Source: Sphaerosporella brunnea (taxonomy: Eukaryota > Ascomycota > Pezizomycetes > Pezizales > Pyronemataceae). Taken from it: a DNA stretch of 64,000 nucleotides. A program made the translations under genes and the position numbers. The stretch spans positions 62,001 to 126,000 of the forward strand of contig VXIS01000073.1 of the NCBI GenBank assembly GCA_008704415.1. Reading direction: 5' to 3'. Positions 43,926-56,289 of the stretch are shown piece after piece; within the stretch, counting starts at the first letter, position 1, and each line of letters begins with the position of its first letter. The notes under the pieces are model-generated. The model did not search any database. It was given only the letters and a program-made list of their open reading frames with translations, and had not been told where the DNA came from.

Positions 43926-45360
43926 GCTTGTGACAACATTCTCCAGGCTCCTCAGTTCTCTTCCTCATCTTCATCTCAAATCTTGCAGCCTTGATGAAGA
44001 AGCAGGTGGACGGAGCATTTCGGCTATCATTTGTGGACGACGTTACGGGAATTGTGCCCGGAGCGACCGTCGATCGAGTAACTCCGCAACTCCACAAATG
44101 TGCACCCACAGCTTCTTCCTGGGCTGAACAAAACGCGTTGCAATTTGAGGAGGACAACGCCGCAGCTATCCTCTTTTCGAAGAGCCAACAACACAATAAA
44201 GGCGTCGGTGTGAAGGTCCGAGTTGGCAAATACGAGATAGAATACAACGGGAAAGCAACACGCTGACTGAGAGAATGGTGGCATGCCAAACGCACACCCC
44301 GATAAGTGGACGACTAAAGCTCACCAACCGCAGGCCCGCATTGCTCGCATCTCACGTCACGAAGGCCGCACCCCAAGCTGTGCGGCCAATCTCCAAAACG
44401 CATATGTTCAGTCCGTGTCAACCGATGGCATTAGACTGCGCGCCGGTTGAAAAAAGCCTCCCATGGAAAGGACTCAGGGTGGAAACCTTCAAAATATCCT
44501 CGAACAGCAAGCTTGACCAGCTACCAGCTGTTTCCGCACCACATACAGTGGCCTCCTCATGGCTAAAACAGGATCACAACCTGCAGAAGCACTTGGACAC
44601 GGTCGGGTGGAACGGTCCCAATCACGACTATCAGCCAAACCGCTTCCCGCAGTGTCTACACGCAAACAAAAAAATCAATAACGGCGGCAGCTGTCCGACG
44701 CGTTCGCGAACGCTGCGTTGATTGATCTGAAATACACATGGTCTAGATTGTTTAGACAGGCCGTTCTCAACTGGCAAATCGACCCATGGGCGCAGCAGAA
44801 ATCCGGAAGTCAAACAGACAATTGGGGCTCAGCGCTCAAACCGCGCCGCAATCACCACGAAGGTTCCAGTGAGCTACCAGCTCGCAGAGCTTTCTTCGTT
44901 GAAGATCATCTCCGCCGCTGCGGAATCGCTATTGAATACCAGTGGATCCCAAGTGACACTGGTATTCGCACTGTCGAGGCCACGGGTTCTGCGGCCAGGA
45001 GAGCAGCATCCCGCCACGACAATAGTGACAGGTGCGTGCACCGTCGATGGCCCGCCGTCAAATTGGCTTTCTTGGCTCAAATCAACTTCCTAGTCACCGT
45101 GAGACAGTGATGGATCGACAGGAATTGTATCCAGCCGACGCTATCGGGAAGCCGACACGAGCCCAACCAAAAGTGGTGTATCCGAAAGCCGCTCAAAAAG
45201 ATCTCTAAGCGTCGAGCTGCGTCTTCCCTCCAATTCACATCCAGTCACGCCCTCATTGGAACGCATCTGACGCGCATCAAAACGAAGGAGTCCGGCATCG
45301 GCTGGTCGTGCGACTCAGAAAGCAAACAGACGCGCGGTCACTTGTTTGGAAGGTGAAGGT
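43926..45360 (+). mobile_element. LINE (Tad1-like) remnant: RT, RNase H and CCHC parts
   Basis: Beginning about 43928, SPGSSVLFLIFISNLAALMK matches the motif B region of non-LTR reverse transcriptases. LSFVDDVTGIV at about 44025-44060 is the catalytic F.DD motif. ASSWAEQNALQF and AAILFSK follow as usual in this family. After frameshifts, GIAIEYQWIPSDTGI (about 44925-44970) is the RNase H motif and ALIGTHLTRIKTKESG, then KQTRGHLFG (about 45255-45355), is the post-RNase H and CCHC region. The 5' part (endonuclease, fingers) is missing. Colinear order over 1.4 kb makes the assignment firm even though the frame is broken repeatedly. Confidence 0.75.
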
Positions 45361-47360
45361 CTTGGGCGCAGAGCTGAACGTTGTTGCTTTGTTTCAAGCT
45401 GAGAGGTTGACTGATGTCATTGTGGAGTTTTTGGAGCAGACGAAAATAGGCAGGCGGTATCAGTAAGATGCCATCCAGGCGCCGCTTATCATTTTTGTTG
45501 ACGCTCTGACTTGTGGTCAGGGCGCCAAGGATACCGAGTCGGACACCCTGAAGGTGCCATCCGCTCTCCTTAGTTGGGTACGTCGCAACGATCTGTTTTT
45601 TCCTTTTGCTTAGCACGGTGGTTTCTGGGGTTTAGGAGATCCGGGGGCCTCGATAGGTTATTCAAACCGTAAGGACGGGATCCGGATTTGTTTTGACCTG
45701 CATAGGACTTACAGGCGTCGGCGAGGGTATGAATAAACAAATATATAAATAAATAACCTACCCGTAGGTACACATCTCGAATGTATGTTTCGTGATGAAA
45801 CGTTGTGTTCCGGGATCCGTACGATTTGTCTCACAGCGAGTCGGGGCTGTTGTCGAATATCAATAGTTGTTTGCTCGGCTGCGCGCCCGGTTGGCTGGCC
45901 GTACGGTGTTCTCGGCAAGATAGAATGTATACAAAGGTCTGCGATACCGATTGAATACGCGACAGTGCCCTGGGCAGGGCGGTTTGTTTTGTTGGTATGA
46001 TTCGAGGACACTAGACCTGATGTCGTGTTACTCACGTAGGATGTTCCAACATCAAGGTCAAGATTTGGACGCCCAGGGTGGCCGTGGACCCTCAGGAGAT
46101 TTGTCATCATGAGCGCCAACCATTTCCAACCATTGTTGCAACCTGCAGCCACACCGGCTGCCGCGACGCAGCGCAAGACCCTCTTTGGACCTATGACAAC
46201 CACATCCGCGGTTGCTCTTGGTGAAACCTGGTTTACCGTCGGCGGTAGTGGCTATACAGCGACCCCGAGTAACGGCACTGGGTTTGGAAAGTTGGTACTT
46301 TGATGCGGGTGATAATTGCAGCGTAACCGCCGGTGGACAAGGTCGCCTTGATCGATATCAAGATGCGCAGTCCTGAGAAGCAGCATACGAGTTGGCAGCA
46401 GCCACCGGGTGATCCTGCGACTGTAATTGCGCTTGGAAAGGAATATGAGAACAAAGAGAAGAAGCAGGCTTGGTCGAATTTCGATACAGGTTCTACAAAA
46501 CGTGGTGGCAGGGTCGCGTTTGGAGCCGGCATTAAACGGCCATATAGTTCCACCAAACGCAACGCAACGACAAGAACATTATTACTGCGTCTCACTGCCC
46601 AGTCCACTTATTTTGGGAAACAGTGTAGCTTCCGTACTCCAACTCGCCACATCGGAAGCCCAACCCCTAGCGAAATACAGAGTGATTGGTCGCGGATCTC
46701 AGGGCATGACTGTAATTAACCAGGGCTTTCGATCGGTAATCAACCTCGGAGGAGATTCCGTCAGTCACAAACCCGACCGAAGAGCTGTCAGCGCTACCCA
46801 TTGCCACGCGCGTTCAGCAGTCCCCTCTCGATTGCCACCTCATGCCCACGCTCCATAGAGGCGTACGCGTACAGCATGCATTCGGCTAGCCACAGTCGGG
46901 GGGAAGGTGAAATGTGTTGTCCACAGGTTCACAAGAGCACCGTAAACATCGGTAGCTAAGCCCGTCATCATATGGTGGTCAGTGCAAAGCTGCGAAAAGA
47001 TAGATGGCTCGTGTCGTTGGGGGGTAGAGGAATAGTGAGGGATACGGCATTGGTAACAAGTGTGGACGAGGGGTTCAGGGGATCTGCAGTGGGTCGTTAA
47101 TGCGGAGAAGCAATTGCATCTATTGTCTTGGGCCCAAGAGAAATGTATGGACTGCCTTGTGCCGCAGACATCCAAATCAAACCGATATTGGCATGATATG
47201 ATGTGGAGGATAATAGGATCTCGTTCAGCACTCAGTGATCGGGTCTGACTACCAGTATTTCCTTCTGCGTTTTCGCCACTTTTGTTATTAGGGGATAGGG
47301 TCGTCTGAAGCCGTGTGTCGCCTTGAACTACGCCACCAATCCAATATCACCACACGAGAA
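45361..47360. other. Unassigned sequence
   Basis: No recognised gene. Plus frames at 46109-46303 (KTLFGPMTTTSAVALGETWF) and 46333-46719 (WQQPPGDPATVIALGKEYEN) have ordinary protein texture and could be exons or debris of one locus, but I cannot assign them. Confidence 0.35.
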
Positions 47361-47650
47361 ATGTCGCCTCCCGCTGATATTGCTAGGCTAGAGGCTTAAG
47401 GAGAGCGCGCATAGAAGGAGCCCTGGCAGGACTACGAAATTATGGTTGGGGAAAACGCCGATGCAGCCGAGGTGGATGCAGTCGAGATGGACGCCGAGGT
47501 GAGCGCAGTACAGCCATTTTTGCTTGCATCCACGTTGTGATCAGGCGAAACAGCATACAAGGACGGATGCCCGAGGTGTATGATGCTCCGATCAAATGGC
47601 ATCAATACATACCTGCGACGAAAAATATTCCAGTCCACTTCCAAAGACCA
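47361..47650 (+). pseudogene. Possible two-exon gene remnant with a CPRC motif
   Basis: The ATG at 47361 lies in AGAAATG context. The frame reads MSPPADIARLEA, TAA, GERA, TAG, then KEPWQDYEIMVGENADAAEV and an acidic end at 47495, where a GTGAGC donor-like site occurs. Skipping 46 bases to ATCAG at 47541 gives GETAYKDGCPRCMMLRSNGI, then NTYLRRKIFQ. Both stops would be Gln codons if C replaced the first T. The splice is inferred, the function is unknown, and the pattern could be coincidental. Confidence 0.25.
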
Positions 47651-50636
47651 CCAGTGAAAGATGGCTTGGGCAACACCAGCATCGGGAGGGAATAGCGATT
47701 CGTGAACGCCACTCCTGCAAGTTTAATATTTCTGTTATTACTGCCGCCGTTTTCGGCGCTTGCCCCGCTGCTCTTAGACGGGATTGGTGTCTGCGGAGAA
47801 TTGTGACTGACGTTGTGCGCAAATGTCTATCATGCAACTCTGAAAGCAGCGCAAGCCTAAATCCAAGATGGTTCTGAATAATTATTCGTCTCACAAATCA
47901 ACATAACACAAGTGCTGTCCGAAACATATGGCAGTTGGAACCTATCGCATTCATACAACTATCATTCTATGTTACAGGGGATCCACACATAATTTTCTGT
48001 CATCCGTCGTGTATCTATGATCATGCAGGCTGGTTCATCCATGGCCAAGAAAAAGGCCATCTGAGGATCAATGCATCCTCAAACATACCGATTGGCAGTG
48101 TCAAGGCAGATACTACTTCATAGACGTGGTCATAAATGTCTTCTACGAGATCAAAGCTGGCATGGCCACGAGAGCTGCACATGTGGGCACAAAAGTCGAG
48201 CCTTGTGGAACAAAGATCCATGCTTGCGATTACCGCACAGTAGAAGAAGAATCTAAAGTCAAAGCAATTGTCAATGAAATAGCGAAACATGAGAAGTGTC
48301 TCACAGGAAACAAGTTCAAGCCTATCACCCGCAAGCCTGTTAATGTCAACTTCATATCGGCACCAAACGTTACAAGAAGCCCACCTGGTGCAAATGAATC
48401 AGGTCAGGCGGCTGTTGATTCAAAGCCTGATGCAGCCAACCAGACTAGACTGGCGGGATCTGTTCCCCAATATGCATACTCTCCCCGTCTCAGCAACAGC
48501 CGCCGTGATTGTCACCAATATCACCAACTCATTGCACTGTTCACGATTTGTCTGTGTGATTTGTTTGTTGGGGTTTGATTTGCACCTTGCCGTTTGTAAG
48601 AATCGCAAAACTCATTCAGATATTACTGATGGTGACAAAAAATTGCTGAGTCTATTGATTGCGGTGCAAAAGCCCTCACAGGAAAAGGCCATCAGTGTAT
48701 GCGTTGCAAGTGTTGGAACAGAGGGAACCTGCACTCCTGAAGGAAAAAATTTGCATCCGCTCGGAACCTCAGTGGCCTCAACCAAAACACGTATGTCTTG
48801 ATGAGCTTTGTAGCGATTTGATCGACTAAGGACATACTGTAAATGAAGCCTGGCAAATAATTCTACAATGTGCTGCATTGGATTGCACGCAGTGACCCCG
48901 GTAGGACAAGGCGGCTCGAGCTTTGAGCTCGAGCCTCGAGCAGAACCGAGCGAGGCCTGACCCGTGAGCAAGTGAAGCCCCACTCCCCCTAACATCGCGA
49001 CACCACCCCTCTTGACAGCTTGCCTTTGATTTATGTTGTTCAACTACATGTTATTACCCTCGGGCTCCAGCGCTCCCTCCTTCGTGGTTAGGTCACGAGC
49101 AGGTGGGACAACATGCAGTAGCTTCTGCAGTACTTGCAGTTCGGTGTCATTGACAGGATTGCAAGCGGAGAGGTTCTGATGTCGTTTTAGCCCTTTTTCA
49201 GGATGCAGTGTATGTCACTGTACACCCTCATTTTTAATGGATTGGTAGGCTTGCTGTTGCCGCGTCAGTATGCACCCATGCCGCAGGTTTTTAATTGTGG
49301 CGGCAGTTTGGTAATCGGCAGCCGGAGCTGCATCGATTGCAGCTCGGTCGGTTTCGCTTACCCCGTCAGCAGAGATGTTTCGTTCTGTGCAGAGTGCGCG
49401 TAAAACTCTGGCTTGAACAGCTCTGCGTTCAATGAACCCATGATTCTAGCAGTCACACATCTCAAATCAGCCAGGCGCAGGGAAAGGAAGTGTGTGCGTA
49501 TGGTCAACCAATAGCTTCACAACCTCATAGCAAGAGGGTCGTTCTTGCTGTTTTGAAAGCACATCACGGCGGTAATGTGGGCAACTTGGCTGCCGGCAGG
49601 CTGGTTTCCTGGGCCGCTGATGCATCTCTTGTTACATGGTGACATTGACTGATACTACAAACAAAGAGGTTTCATAGCCATAGCCAATATTTTCGAGGAT
49701 GAGGTCGGGAAATTATAGTACCATGCGATACTCCAGCTGTTAAAGAAACTGGGGTCTTCAAACTCCATTCCCGTAACCGTAGTGAAGCTTCAGGCCGATG
49801 GTTTTTTCTAAAGTCCTGAGGCCCGCGTGGCAGCAGTGAGGTTTATCAGTAGGGGATTGACGTTTCGTATTTGCAATAGCCTTATCCACACATCATGCGT
49901 TGTTTAGATTGAACCGTGGGCCCACCGGACTAGGCATGGTATCGGGGTGTTCAAGGTCAAAACTGTTGAACTTGGGGTGAATGAATTTCTCACAGCCTTT
50001 TGGATGGGAAGCATGGTGTTGCAGGAGAGTACAGTTTTGTTTTTTCGTTTTTAGCTTGACTCTGTTCTTTCAATATAGTATTGTATCCTAAACACGCGAA
50101 TCTCGGGAGAGGGATTATAGCTGGGTCGTGTCAACAGTACCCGCAAATGGTGATCAAAAGGGTTGTGGAAGCCTAGCGTCTAGAAGCTTGCAGCTTTCTA
50201 TCATGTTAAGCGTACGAATCCTCATCTCCGGCCAGCTGTGCTTTCGGTGAGTATACGGCTACGGCGGTGATAGTTCGTATCGTATTCCCGACACTGAGAG
50301 TACGTGCTGGAATTCTCAGTTGTGGAATAAACCAGTACCATCTTGACACATTAAGTCGACATTCGACAGTCATACTTTGCTTGCAACACTTTGATGAAAC
50401 GCCAGATTCGAGATGAGTCTTAGTCTACAATACCACATTTCTTTTGTATCTTTGACCACTGGCGCGTGTTCAGTGACCTGTGTTTCGAATAATTGGTGAC
50501 GCATCAGTTGGCAGTACAACATTGTTTTTAACATTATGAAAGGTCGTCATGCCGGATCGCGTAGCTGTGAATCCAGTGTCCCTGGCTTCATCACGTTCCC
50601 GAGAGATCTTCTGGAGGTCGTTGGGGCTGGTTATTT
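47651..50636. other. Gene-poor, partly AT-richer stretch
   Basis: Between 47900 and 48830 three overlapping plus frames (62, 150 and 170 codons) look protein-like, for example IKAGMATRAAHVGTKVEPCG and RKTHSDITDGDKKLLSLLIA, but they match nothing I know. A GAGC-rich patch at 48900-48960 resembles hAT subterminal sequence. 49430-50470 shows nothing. Confidence 0.35.
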
Positions 50637-50935
50637 CTAGGTAAGAGTATTCAACTCGGGGTCTATTATGTAACAACATAAATCGTCCAATGACGGGTAC
50701 CATTCCTCGTCGTCCGCATGGTTCTCGCGGTCTAGGAACGATTGCTGCTGGGTATCTGTGACCTGATCCGCATCTCCACCGTCAATCCCGTCCGCCTCCG
50801 CATCCTCCTTGCTTAACCTTTGACGTTCCCACTCCTCCAAATAATCCTACCCCAACCAGCTTTCGAGCAACAAGCAACCTCTGCATGAGGCCTCCACGAC
50901 GCTGTGTCGCCCCTTGGCAATAATTTCTCCAGGTT
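50637..50935 (-). pseudogene. hAT transposase C-terminal remnant
   Basis: The minus strand reads LLESWLG, then a TAG, then EEWERQRLSKEDAEADGIDG and an acidic tail. It is a clear paralogue of 16120-16440 (EHWERERLSKEDAGE). At the residue after SWLG the 16-kb copy has CAG where this one has TAG. Confidence 0.65.
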
Positions 50936-51159
50936 AGGAGACAAGACGTTTCGCCGGAACACCTATGACCGGATTATAGATAGTCGCGAGACATTCTGGC
51001 GAGTGTTAGAAAGCGCTGGCCATTCGCTTTCCACCAAGCCACGATACCTGGCAGGGGCTGTCTTCACCCAAACTAAGGGCAAAGGGTTATGTCTGGTAAT
51101 ACTGACCTTGTCCGGCCTAGGCGTCCCCAGGCACTTCCCAATCCCGCACAATGATCTTG

Positions 51160-51205
51160 CAGAGATTCGTACCCGAGACGCTGCACCACCGTTAAGCCAC
51201 CAAGA
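51160..51205 (-). ncRNA. tRNA-like A and B box pair (possible SINE head)
   Basis: On the minus strand TGGCTTAACGGTGG resembles a Pol III A box. GGGTACGAATCT about 25 bases later resembles a B box with one mismatch (T-loop consensus GGTTCGAATCC). The spacing is shorter than in a normal tRNA and no cloverleaf is obvious. A tRNA-derived SINE is one possibility. No second copy is present. Confidence 0.25.
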
Positions 51206-51758
51206 CTTGTGATGTTTTTTTATGCGCGGAGCAAAATGATAAGGAGCCAACAGCTGGCAGCATCGTCATGCGGCGGCTACCCCTATCCAACAGCTTTCGT
51301 CAACAGCATTCGGCGTCTCCCCACAGCCGAGATTATCACCACTTGTCTATATCTTTCGATGCGGATGTCTATATAGTCCCGCAGTGGCTCGGTGAAACGT
51401 TGATTCACGCATTCGTCAAGCGGCTGAAGCAGTCACGTACAGATAGCTGCTACAGTCCCCACGGCATATTAACAGAAAGCTGCCTTCGCCTGGGCCTTTT
51501 TCATGGCCCCTCGCACTGTTTCCCCGCCACTGTGCCAAGGTCATTATCATCACTTACCGCGAGGAGGCTCTACGCTAGCAACAATTCCCATCAAACCTCG
51601 CCATCAAAACCCTCCATGATGCTGAAAACACGAGCTGGCGCAGCCACTGCTATCCTCAACTCCCGTCAGCTAGTCTCGTAGAGGATGAAGGAGAGGATCG
51701 GCTCGTCTCGTCATCCCGATTTTCTAGCTCGAGCTGGCTCGAGTCGTGTCCATCACTA

Positions 51759-53309
51759 AGCTGCAGCTCCAAAACTAGACGAATCCTTCAATCTGAAACA
51801 TATATCACACTAACTATCCGTCGGCCACATGGAGCTGCCTTCGGTATATATTGTAGGTACATAATCCCTACGCGCCTTGGCTCCCTTCTCTATTTTCCTC
51901 ATGCTCAGACTCATCATTTGCCCTGGGCGCAGCGCCTAACCGGGGGCCGCCTTTGGCTCCACGCGGAGCTACTCCGGAGAACTGGTGATATCCGGAGCTG
52001 GTCATGAGGCAGCTGGATGGGGAAAACAACTCCGTCGGCGGTTCCTCTCCACTTCGAGGTCGACGACAGCCCTATATGGCCGCCATTACCGCACTGCCGC
52101 AGATCCCCCTGTCTTCCAATTCCCTGAGCCCGGCGTGGTTCACTCAGGTAGCGCACAGCGGACCGACGGCGGTCATTTGGCGATTCGATGCCCAGTTTCA
52201 GTTCAACAGTCGCCAACTTCGGCATCATCATCATCCGAGGGCAACTTCTGGCTGGCGGTCTTAAGGCACTTGTTCTTCGTGCCTTTCGACCGCAATTCCT
52301 CAGGACAATAAGTTGAGAACTGGTGGTATCTCTTGGTTTTGCGCTTACTTGCCGCGCGGTTGTTCAAGAGGGCATCAGCCGCTGTAGTTCACGACTTGCA
52401 ATTCTCCTTGCCAGGAGGTGCGTTTTGTTCCAGTGCATTTCCAATCGATTCGATACCTGCGTTCAAGCGAACTCTCTGAACCCGCATCACAAGGTCAAAT
52501 TCAGCGGGCAAGCTCCCAAACACTGGTATACAAAACAAACAATGAGTAATCTGTTCTGTTGAGCTGGCCAAATGATTTTGAATCGCCATCAGGTCCATCG
52601 AATCGTCTTGCTTTTAACGACGTGATACAAGAGATGATGTCGCCTCGCCACCGTATGGCGGTCGTTTAGTCGTACAGCAAACGTATCTTACATGGTTTTT
52701 GAATGATCCATGCGAGACCAATGTAGGATCAGACGTCCTTTGGGCCAGACCTGCTGAAGCACATAGCAGACTTCTCCGTTCCATCTGAGAGGGTTTGAGA
52801 CCTGGTCTTCTCAGCCTCGGTAGATACATCGGTGGGCGCATGTGGTTCAGCTTCGTGGCCGATGACTATTGTCCATTCTTTGCTAGTGACGCATCTCTTT
52901 GCTGCAGACCATATTGTTCTCTGACGTGAGCATTTCTATTCAACCCTGGGAGAGCTTGAAGATCCTGGTGGACAGGTTCGCGGTGCTCCGGAGGAGTTTC
53001 TTCGATTGTGGGGACTTGCGTAAGGCAGAATCATGATGTGGTTATGTCGGTAGATGCGGTTACGCAAGCGGGCTCATACCCTGTTCGAGCACGTATGTTT
53101 CAGCGGCGACGTCTAGATTTTTATCCAGTGTAAAGCAGGATCAATCAGATCCTCGTGCTCAGACCCACATTCTTTCACTGTCGCCAGGAAGCGACAAACC
53201 CTTACCCGGTCATTGACTTTTGGGGCTCAGGCACTGATTCATCACCCTGGGTCATAACGCAGGGTACTGTACGTGGGTGGTGCTGTGTACGGGTCGGGTG
53301 GCCACGACA
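51759..53309. other. Unassigned spacer
   Basis: Short frames on both strands. No motif, RNA or repeat recognised. Confidence 0.4.
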
Positions 53310-53440
53310 GGGCACGGGGCCCGACGGGGCGGCGACCGCTTCAACGGACCCGGATCCACCCCGCCACACCCCGGCCGCCCCGGCGATAACCCGGCCACCC
53401 CGTCGCTGCCCCGGCCACCTCGTCGGAAACCCGGCCACCG
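53310..53440. repeat. GC-rich CCCCGGCC-type repeat, copy 1
   Basis: Irregular units of the type CCCCGGCCACCCCGTC. It shares an ACCCCGCC.C.CCCCGGCCGC core with 63370-63590, so the two are probably members of one repeat family. Confidence 0.6.
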
Positions 53441-53499
53441 TATGTCACGTTTGCTTGCTGCTGGATACGCAGGTGAAGTGATCATATGTTGAGAATAAC

Positions 53500-53700
53500 T
53501 GGGAGCCTGATTGGTTACCAGCTGCGGAGGATGCCTTGCACGGAGCGTGAGATCGGTATCAACATATAGGCCTCCCTCCGCCTTCAAAGAGCCGGCCTTC
53601 CCAACATCACACCGAATGAAACCGCGCCGTTCCTTCGAACCCATTTCGCGAGGAGATTGGGCTACAGGCTCACGCCGCAATACCAGTGGACGAACTTGAG
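53500..53700 (-). pseudogene. Possible glycosyltransferase fragment with DXD motif (GT32-like)
   Basis: The minus strand reads KERRGFIRCDVGKAGSLKAE then GGLYVDTDLTLR. In the sugar-binding DXD family (which includes fungal Och1-type mannosyltransferases) the core is R.D..RY..L...GG.Y.D.D, with the last two Asp binding the metal and nucleotide sugar. That core is kept here except that the RY pair is replaced by KA. A GTAACC donor-like site follows at about 53517. Upstream sequence is lost because a MITE begins at 53703. It is a short single motif, so the call is tentative. Confidence 0.4.
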
Positions 53701-53702
53701 CA

Positions 53703-54346
53703 CAGGGCGGTCAATAGGCCGGCCGGCCGCCAGGTCAAACGCGGCCCCACGGAGTGCGTCAGGTCGGGCCGGTGATGTGGCAAGCCCGACAGGTTCGGGT
53801 CGGCATAGCAATAACCTGGATATCTGATAGGTGCCGGCCGGTGCCCGGTATCCTGAATTAAAGTCGGTTCGGTCATTGTGCCGAACGCGGGGCTGCTAAA
53901 CACGCCAATCTTTCGGTGCTCGTTTCGCCGCAGCTCAAGCTTCGATCGCAATCAAAAGACTGGTCGATCACCGTCAGAATCCGCGCACGTTTAACCCAAA
54001 AACTACACCTCGGAGGAGAGGCGGAATAAAATGGGGTGGAACTGCTGACGTTTTGCTCACAAATCACGCCCTTCAACCCAGGAAATTCAGCTCAGAAGAG
54101 AGGCGGAACTATACGGATCCGAACTGCTGATGTTTTGTCTGCAACAGCGCGCGGCGGAGATTGATGGGTAGGGGCTTCACGTTGGAACTGTATCTCGCTT
54201 TCGTTTTCTTTTTCTTGATGTCAGTGTAAGCAAAGGTAGTACCGGTGTCTGGCGGGCCTGCCGGGTGCCGTGTGCTCACGGGCCTGATGGGCACCTTCAG
54301 TCACCTGGGTCACGTGCCAAATTGCCTGGTCCCAACGGGCGGTAAT
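53703..54346 (-). mobile_element. hAT-type MITE, copy C (one end eroded)
   Basis: It starts CAGGGCGGTCAATAGGCC at 53703 and follows copy A in reverse through its conserved internal words (GGTGCCGGCCGGTGCCCGG, GATCGCAATCAAAAGACTGG). It has an extra internal segment shared with copy E (a GGAACTGCTGACGTTTTG word). The distal end, near 54346, no longer shows the inverted repeat, so the boundary is approximate and no target duplication is found. Confidence 0.75.
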
Positions 54347-54437
54347 GTGCAAACCACCAATTGTATACATCGCCGTCCCGGCCACCAGCGGCTCTGCTTT
54401 GATCTGAAGCCTGTCCTTCGACCTGCTCAACGGTCGT

Positions 54438-54860
54438 CTATTCATGCATATACAACAGGTTGACGATGTAATTTCCATCTGTAGATAATACCTGGAGTGC
54501 ATTCTTTGGTGAGGACCAGGTGCCGTTGAACGCAGCGCACAGGCCGTCAGCATCGTAGACGGCAATCAGATGATCGTGCTTACTGTGATTGACGAATGAA
54601 TGCCGAGTGGATGGCTCGAAATAAGACGGCACCCAAGACACGCCCTGTTCCCCGTCCAAACCGTTCTGCAATGAAGAATAGGCACAACTCACGGGCCGGT
54701 AGGATCCTACCTAAGAGGGCGATGCTGGCGCTTCTCTTGTTCAGTATGCGAAAGAAACGAAGTCCGCAAGTTGGATGTTACATTTCTGAGGCGGTGCGAG
54801 CGATTGGCTGCCGTACTATGGTACCCGGGCGCATGCCGCGGATTGGTGGGTGACTGTTGA
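54438..54860 (-). pseudogene. Cysteine-cluster gene family, diverged copy 1
   Basis: It shares with the copies at 55.7-56.25 and 56.3-56.6 kb an arrangement seen on the minus strand: a CCTCAGAAATGTAAC word, about 150 bases of diverged sequence, and a GGAACAGGGCGTGT word. In the middle copy the corresponding word is GGTAACAGGGCGTGT, a plausible intron donor. The minus frame 54438-54692 continues downstream. I cannot name the family. Confidence 0.3.
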
Positions 54861-55722
54861 CGGTAGTGGCACTGATCAGTGCCCAGCAGGAGTGGGGCGC
54901 CTGATCGTCATTGTCATCATATTAAAGACGTGATCAAGCAGATAGCGACTCGGGACAGTTAAAACTCACTTTCTTGTTGAGAAGGATACACGTCAGTGGC
55001 GTTCTTGGTGTACGCTTCGCCATGCGGTGAAGCCTGCTGTTCACAACGGCTGTTTCAAAATTCCACGCCTCATCAGCGTTCTCAGCCTCTTCATAATCGC
55101 CGTCGTCCCGCGTCAAGGTAACCAAACTATTGGGACGGAAACCTGAGTCGAATTGTGCTGTGACTTATTGGATGCATCATGCAATCTAGCAGCACCCATT
55201 TGTGTACTTCGTGCCTGGCAGGGAAGTTGACAATACAGGTACTTCCGTTCACCCGTTACTCGATCTTCAACTTATTAGAACTTCACTGGGTGTTAATGCA
55301 ACCTTTACGTAGTAAAGAATGGTAAAGAAAGTCGTAGAACATTGACATCATACCATCATTAATGCAAAGTAGTTTTATAGGTTTTAAGGAACTAAGTAAG
55401 AGACAAGCCGTGCTAAGGGTGATAATCTTGCAATCAGAAACGGTACAATCTAATGTGTTCTCGAATATATACCTTCCATATTTTGTGGCAGGCTCAACGC
55501 CGGAGGAATTTGTTGGACGTTTAACTTAGTCGCGGTTGAACCTTGAGGGAGTCGCTGATGGATTCACGCTGTGGACTTGAAGAATGTCTGGGAATGACTT
55601 TATTGGAACACAATGGGTCTAGCACCCGTTTCTACAAGCTCTAGATCTGGCCAACAACCTAAACCCAGAGGATATCGTAATACTCGAACCGCATATCGAA
55701 CACTCGAAACCTTGTCCTCCTC

Positions 55723-56250
55723 CTAATGCTCGTTTGCAGGGTCGTCGTTATCGTCGCTCTCGTCGGCACGGTCGTCTTGAGAACGACGGATCAACACGTT
55801 ATCCTCAACCTCGGCGGTAGCCATTTGTGGCTGTTCATCTGGAGTGTCGTCGGTACGCTTGAGTAGTTCAATGCGCTCGGAAAAGAGGCAATTAAGCTCA
55901 CTCTCCAAGCTGTCGTTTGAGTTGTATTGTTTGAATTCGTCACAGTCCGGAACGTACTGATCGAGTAGTAGTGGTGGTCAAACATCGCAGCGAAAAATAC
56001 AGGAAGCAAACACACGCCCTGTTACCCGCGGAAACGAATCTGCGACGGAGAATCTGCAGAACCCACAGGCCGTGTAGATACCACTCACGTAAACGATTTT
56101 GGCACAACCATTGTTGATGAGACGTCTGCACCGCAGCATCGCAGTGGGTTCGTCGATATACGGCAAAGCGTGGCGGTAGTGGCTCTTCTGGGCACACACC
56201 AACAGATGGTGTGCCTGTTATTCGGTAAGTGAACAAAGCGCATGATCGCA
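55723..56250 (-). pseudogene. Cysteine-cluster gene family, best-preserved copy
   Basis: One minus frame reads LPYIDEPTAMLRCRRLINNG, CAKIVYVSGIYTACGFCRF and SVADSF. After a likely intron that starts GTAACAGGG and ends CGATCAG, the same frame continues with DQYVPDCDEFKQYNSNDS, SLESELNCLFSERIELL and a very acidic end (DDRADESDDNDDPANEH), then a stop. The C...GC...CGFC pattern could bind zinc, and fungal hypothetical proteins often carry such clusters, but I cannot assign a family. Without splicing there is one TGA in the frame, inside the putative intron. Confidence 0.4.
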
Positions 56251-56289
56251 AAGTGTATTTCGTTTCTCAGTCACTGGCGCGAAAAAGCA

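Larger units (their letters stand above)
50637..51758 (-). mobile_element. hAT remnant with a TAGTGATGGACACGA right end
   Basis: The right end reads inverted as TAGTGATGGACACGACTCG and is preceded by CTCGAG/GAGC-rich subterminal sequence, matching the elements at 3.6 and 16.1 kb. A minus-strand hAT C terminus lies at 50637-50935. The left end is not identifiable, so the start is approximate and no target duplication could be tested. Confidence 0.5.

Noticed and set aside
53310..53440. Collagen-like or proline-rich protein in the GC-rich stretch
   Set aside because: All frames are open because of GC-rich repeats. No start, signal peptide or consistent repeat period.
55978..56202. A cytidine/dCMP deaminase, because of EPTAMLRC...KIVYVSG
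   Set aside because: The order of the HAE and PC..C motifs required for deaminases is not present. The cysteine pattern fits an unassigned zinc-binding cluster better.
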